Assembly (NCBI GenBank): GCA_030647705.1
Contig: JAUSJJ010000063.1
Location: 1-7,802, forward strand
Source of the DNA: Dehalococcoidia bacterium
GTDB taxonomy: Bacteria > Chloroflexota > Dehalococcoidia > JAUSJJ01
Direction of reading: 5' to 3'
DNA: 7,802 bases
The first letter of the stretch is position 1. Each line of letters starts with the position of its first letter. The position numbers and the translations under genes are program-made. The notes under the pieces were generated by a model. That model was not told the DNA's origin, made no database searches, and saw only the letters and a program-made list of their open reading frames with translations. Positions 5,102 through 7,802 of this stretch are shown here, piece after piece.

Positions 5102-6427
5102 ATGGACTACAACTCAGCGCTCAATTACATCCTCAGCTTCACCGATTACGAGAAGACCCCGGCCCAGAGCTACTCAGCCGCCAACTTCGACCTCCGTCGC
5201 ATGCATCTGCTCCTGGAACGCCTGGGCAACCCCCATCTCCGAGCCCGCACCATCCACATCGCCGGCACCAAGGGCAAGGGCAGCACCGCAGCCATGATCG
5301 CCTCGGCGTTGCGACAGGCCTGCTATCATGTGGGCCTGTACACCTCGCCCCACCTGCATACCATGCGGGAACGCATCCAGGTAAACGGTGAGATGATATC
5401 GGAGCACGATCTCATTAGGTTGGTGGAAAAACTCCAGCCGGAGGTCGAGGCAGTCAACCGGACGTCAGGCTTCGGCACGCTGACCACCTTCGAAGTGCTC
5501 ACGGCCCTGGCCTTCGCCTGTTTCGCCGAGCTCAAGGTGGACTTCATGGCACTGGAGGTCGGACTGGGGGGGCGGCTGGACGCCACCAACGTGGTCAAGC
5601 CAGAGGTCTGCGTCATCACGGCCATCAGCCTGGACCACGTCGACATCCTGGGGCACACCGTGGCCGAGATAGCATTGCAGAAGGCCGGCATCATCAAGCC
5701 TGGAGCGGTGGTGATAAGTTCGCCGCAGGCACCGGAAGCCGAGACCGTGATCAGGGCGGTCTGCAACGAGAAACGGGTGAAGCTGATCGTGGCCGGCAAG
5801 GACATCACCTGGCAGAGGCTGTCCGCCGGCTTTACAGGACAGACCTTCAAGCTGCAGGGAGCGGCCGGCGCCTACGACCTCACCATTCCACTGCTCGGAA
5901 GTCACCAGATGGAGAACGCCGCAGTAGCCGTGGCAGCGCTGGAAGCAGTCGGGGTGGACGGCGGGAGCATCGCTCGCGGGCTGGCGAAGGTAAACTGGCC
6001 GGGGCGGCTGGAGGTGCTGGGCCAGCGGCCCTGGGTGATAGTCGATGGCGCGCACAACCTGGACTCGGCGCAGCGGCTGGCTGCAGCCCTCAAGGAGTAC
6101 TTCAACTACAAACGGCTGGCTCTGATAGTCGGCATGTCTTATGACAAGAACATAGCCGGCGTGGCCGACGCCCTGGCGGCCGTCTCCGATTCCGTCATCG
6201 CGACGCGCTCGCGCCATCCTCGCGCCGCCGACCCAAAAATCATTGCCTCGGAGTTCGAACGGCACGGCAAAGCCGTGAGCATCGCCGAAAGCGTGCCCGC
6301 CGCCTACGAACACGCTCGCACATTAGCCAAGGCAGACGACCTCATCTGCGCCACCGGCTCCCTGTTTGTGGTGGCCGAGATGGAGGAACTGCTCAGGAAC
6401 TTGCATTGCGACCCCTATCCACGATAG
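5102..6427 (+). CDS. folC: bifunctional folylpolyglutamate synthase / dihydrofolate synthase
   Basis: This 441-residue Mur-ligase-family enzyme adds glutamate to folates with ATP, and in many bacteria also makes dihydrofolate from dihydropteroate. It shows the P-loop HIAGTKGKGSTAA (52-64), TSPHL (81-85), EVGLGGRLDATN (152-163), SLDHVDILG (176-184), QKAGIIKPG (193-201) containing the lysine usually carbamylated in this family, GSHQMENAA (266-274), WPGRLE (299-304) and DGAHN (315-319). Length and motif order are normal. An in-frame TTG at 5060 would add 14 residues, but that extension contains the -10 box and adds no family sequence, so the ATG at 5102 is preferred. No Shine-Dalgarno precedes it, consistent with a near-leaderless start. 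It is divergent from dnaX. Confidence 0.95.
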   Translation: MDYNSALNYILSFTDYEKTPAQSYSAANFDLRRMHLLLERLGNPHLRARTIHIAGTKGKGSTAAMIASALRQACYHVGLYTSPHLHTMRERIQVNGEMISEHDLIRLVEKLQPEVEAVNRTSGFGTLTTFEVLTALAFACFAELKVDFMALEVGLGGRLDATNVVKPEVCVITAISLDHVDILGHTVAEIALQKAGIIKPGAVVISSPQAPEAETVIRAVCNEKRVKLIVAGKDITWQRLSAGFTGQTFKLQGAAGAYDLTIPLLGSHQMENAAVAVAALEAVGVDGGSIARGLAKVNWPGRLEVLGQRPWVIVDGAHNLDSAQRLAAALKEYFNYKRLALIVGMSYDKNIAGVADALAAVSDSVIATRSRHPRAADPKIIASEFERHGKAVSIAESVPAAYEHARTLAKADDLICATGSLFVVAEMEELLRNLHCDPYPR

Positions 6428-6501
6428 AATATCGAACGAATGCGGGGTCTCGGTCTACCGCGAAACCGTCGGAAATCCCTCTCAATCTCCCTCGTATCAA
6501 G

Positions 6502-6533
6502 TCCCGATTCCTTCGGGATGGCGACAGAGTCGC
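6502..6533 (+). other. two tandem hairpins after folC
   Basis: TCCCGA/TCGGGA (6502-6507 with 6513-6518) and GCGAC/GTCGC (6521-6525 with 6529-6533) are two perfect short stems 2 bp apart. They lie about 75 nt after the folC stop and have no T-run. They may be part of a dispersed intergenic repeat or a weak folC 3' structure. The gap 6428-6651 has no convincing gene. Confidence 0.45.
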
Positions 6534-6577
6534 TCATACGGGGCAGGCTCTTTGAAAAAGGGAGAGGTTTCCGGTTT

Positions 6578-6596
6578 CCCCCTTTGGGAAAGGGGG
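6578..6596 (+). repeat. C/G-tract hairpin upstream of fabF (intergenic repeat type)
   Basis: CCCCCTTT and AAAGGGGG pair perfectly over 8 bp around a 3-nt loop, followed by a second G-tract (6601-6604 and the preceding GG). This C5T3/A3G5 palindrome resembles a common intergenic repeat of many bacterial genomes, which often yields spurious peptides with PFxKGG when translated. It lies about 55 nt before fabF. A role in ending folC transcription is possible but has no U-run to support it. Confidence 0.5.
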
Positions 6597-6651
6597 CAAG
6601 GGGGATTCCGAGCAGGTCTCTTCTCACAACTACACTTGGGGCAGGTAACAA

Positions 6652-7802
6652 ATGAATCTTACAACCGACAATCATCGAGCTCCGCCATACAACGCGAAGC
6701 GGCCACGAGTGGTCATCACTGGAATGGGGGCATTGACCCCTGTCGGACTGAACGTCGAGGAGCACTGGCAGAACCTGGTGGCAGGGAAATCGGGCATCGG
6801 GCCGATGACCCTGTGCGACCCGGACGGGCTCTCCTGCAAGATCGCCGGCGAGGTGAAGGGCTTTGACCCCGCCAAGTACCTGGACTTCAAGGAAGCCAAA
6901 CGCATGGCGCGGTTCAGCCAGCTAGCCGTGTCTGCGGCCCGGGCAGCGGTGGCCGACTCGGGGCTCGATCCCGCCAAAGAGGACCCGGAGAGGGTAGGCG
7001 TGCTGCTGGGAAACGGCAACGGCGGCTTTCCCACTACTGAAGAGGGCTGTCGCACGCTGATCGCCAAGGGCGGCATGAGGGTGAGTCCGTTCTTCATGCC
7101 CATGATACTGGCCAATATGGCCGCAGCCCAGGTCAGCCTGGCGTTCGGCTTCAAGGGGTATAATTCGACCATTATCACGGCCTGCGCCGCCAGCAACCAG
7201 GCGATGGGTGAAGCCTGCGAGGTGCTCCGAAGGGGCAGCGCCGATGTGATCATCACCGGGGGCACGGAGGCGGGGATCAGCCAGCTTGGTCTGGCCGGGT
7301 TCTGCGTCATGAAAGCCTTGTCCACTCGGAACGAGGAACCCACCAGGGCCAGCCGTCCCTTCGATGCCAAGCGAGACGGCTTCGTTCCCGGCGAGGGCGC
7401 CGGTATTCTGGTAATGGAAACGCTGGAGCACGCGGTGAACCGAGGGGCTCGAATCCTGGCCGAGGTGGCCGGCTTTGGGGCCTCTTGCGACGCCCACCAT
7501 ATCACGGCCCCGGAAGCAGAGGGTTTGGGGGCGGCCCGTGCCATGCAGTGGGCTTTGGAGGATGCAGGGGTAAAGACGACGGAGGTTGACTATATCAACG
7601 CCCACGGCACATCCACCCCGCTCAACGACGCCGCGGAAACGCTGGCCTTGAAGAAGGTATTCGGGGAGTATGCCTACAAGGTACCCATCAGCTCCACCAA
7701 GTCCATTATCGGGCACCTGCTGGGCGCGTCGGGGGCGGCGGAGGCGATCGGCTGCATCAAGACCATCAACGACGGCATCATCCACCCCACCATCAACTAT
7801 GA
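6652..7802 (+). CDS. fabF: beta-ketoacyl-ACP synthase II (FabF), 3' end outside window
   Basis: The reading frame is open from the ATG at 6652 to the window edge, giving 383 residues of a family usually near 410, so roughly the last 30 are missing. It condenses malonyl-ACP with acyl-ACP in fatty-acid elongation. The thiolase-fold catalytic triad is visible: C178 in TACAASNQAMGEA, H318 in NAHGTSTP and H355 in SSTKSIIGHLLGASG, with the conserved K350. The N-terminal RVVITGMGALTPVG (19-32) and DGFVPGEGAGILVMETLEHA (242-261) also match; the proline in VPGEGAG is where methionine or isoleucine is more common. A 17-residue polar N-terminal extension precedes the core, and no closer ATG exists. The ribosome site is weak (AGG 6 nt upstream). 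The FabF gatekeeper loop lies beyond the window, so FabF versus another condensing enzyme is not final. Confidence 0.9.
   Translation, partial: MNLTTDNHRAPPYNAKRPRVVITGMGALTPVGLNVEEHWQNLVAGKSGIGPMTLCDPDGLSCKIAGEVKGFDPAKYLDFKEAKRMARFSQLAVSAARAAVADSGLDPAKEDPERVGVLLGNGNGGFPTTEEGCRTLIAKGGMRVSPFFMPMILANMAAAQVSLAFGFKGYNSTIITACAASNQAMGEACEVLRRGSADVIITGGTEAGISQLGLAGFCVMKALSTRNEEPTRASRPFDAKRDGFVPGEGAGILVMETLEHAVNRGARILAEVAGFGASCDAHHITAPEAEGLGAARAMQWALEDAGVKTTEVDYINAHGTSTPLNDAAETLALKKVFGEYAYKVPISSTKSIIGHLLGASGAAEAIGCIKTINDGIIHPTINY

Noticed and set aside
6415..6765. A 116-codon minus-strand open frame across the folC-fabF gap
   Set aside because: It overlaps the fabF start and reads through the C5T3/A3G5 repeat, giving peptides such as APFPKGG that are typical of translated intergenic repeats. 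It shows no recognisable domain.
6672..7544. Long minus-strand open frames opposite fabF (6672-7544 and 6922-7785)
   Set aside because: Both are antisense shadows of the fabF coding frame, which shows all three catalytic residues and conserved motifs.

Overview
The window is a GC-rich bacterial chromosome segment made of housekeeping genes, with short structured intergenic regions. Protein character and intergenic style suggest an anaerobic or metagenome-derived bacterium, possibly Chloroflexota (Dehalococcoidia-like). That placement is an impression from sequence style and was not tested. The points behind it are an iron-sulfur flavoprotein, zinc-finger RecO and RecR, leader-poor mRNAs and small hairpin repeats.

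Layout. Positions 1-74 may hold the last codons of an upstream gene. A hairpin-rich stretch (about 79-166) follows, then an Isf-type iron-sulfur flavoprotein on the + strand (205-852). It converges, with a 9-bp gap, on a minus-strand operon that reads from 4836 down to 862: dnaX, ybaB, recR, recO. dnaX and ybaB overlap by 4 bp, and recR and recO are 7 bp apart. The 207-bp ybaB-recR gap holds three hairpin structures, one of them a 68-bp element with terminal inverted repeats. A 265-bp divergent regulatory region (4837-5101) contains two sigma70-type promoters and a widely spaced perfect 9-bp inverted repeat. The dnaX promoter reads left and the folC promoter reads right. folC (5102-6427) is followed by a repeat-like, hairpin-rich gap (6428-6651) and a fabF-type ketoacyl-ACP synthase that runs off the window end (6652-7802).

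How the genes work together. dnaX encodes the clamp-loader ATPase of DNA polymerase III. YbaB is a nucleoid-associated DNA-binding protein usually found next to it. RecR and RecO form the mediator that loads RecA on SSB-coated single-stranded DNA. The minus-strand operon is therefore a replication and recombinational-repair unit that carries both RecOR partners. FolC (folate polyglutamylation) and FabF (fatty-acid elongation) are biosynthetic genes not obviously linked to it.

The most unusual feature is inside dnaX. The proline-rich linker plus the start of the C-terminal domain is tandemly duplicated in frame (369 and 372 bp, about 83% identical as protein by eye), giving a 688-residue DnaX with two copies of the module. 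No new defence, CRISPR or mobile system is visible.
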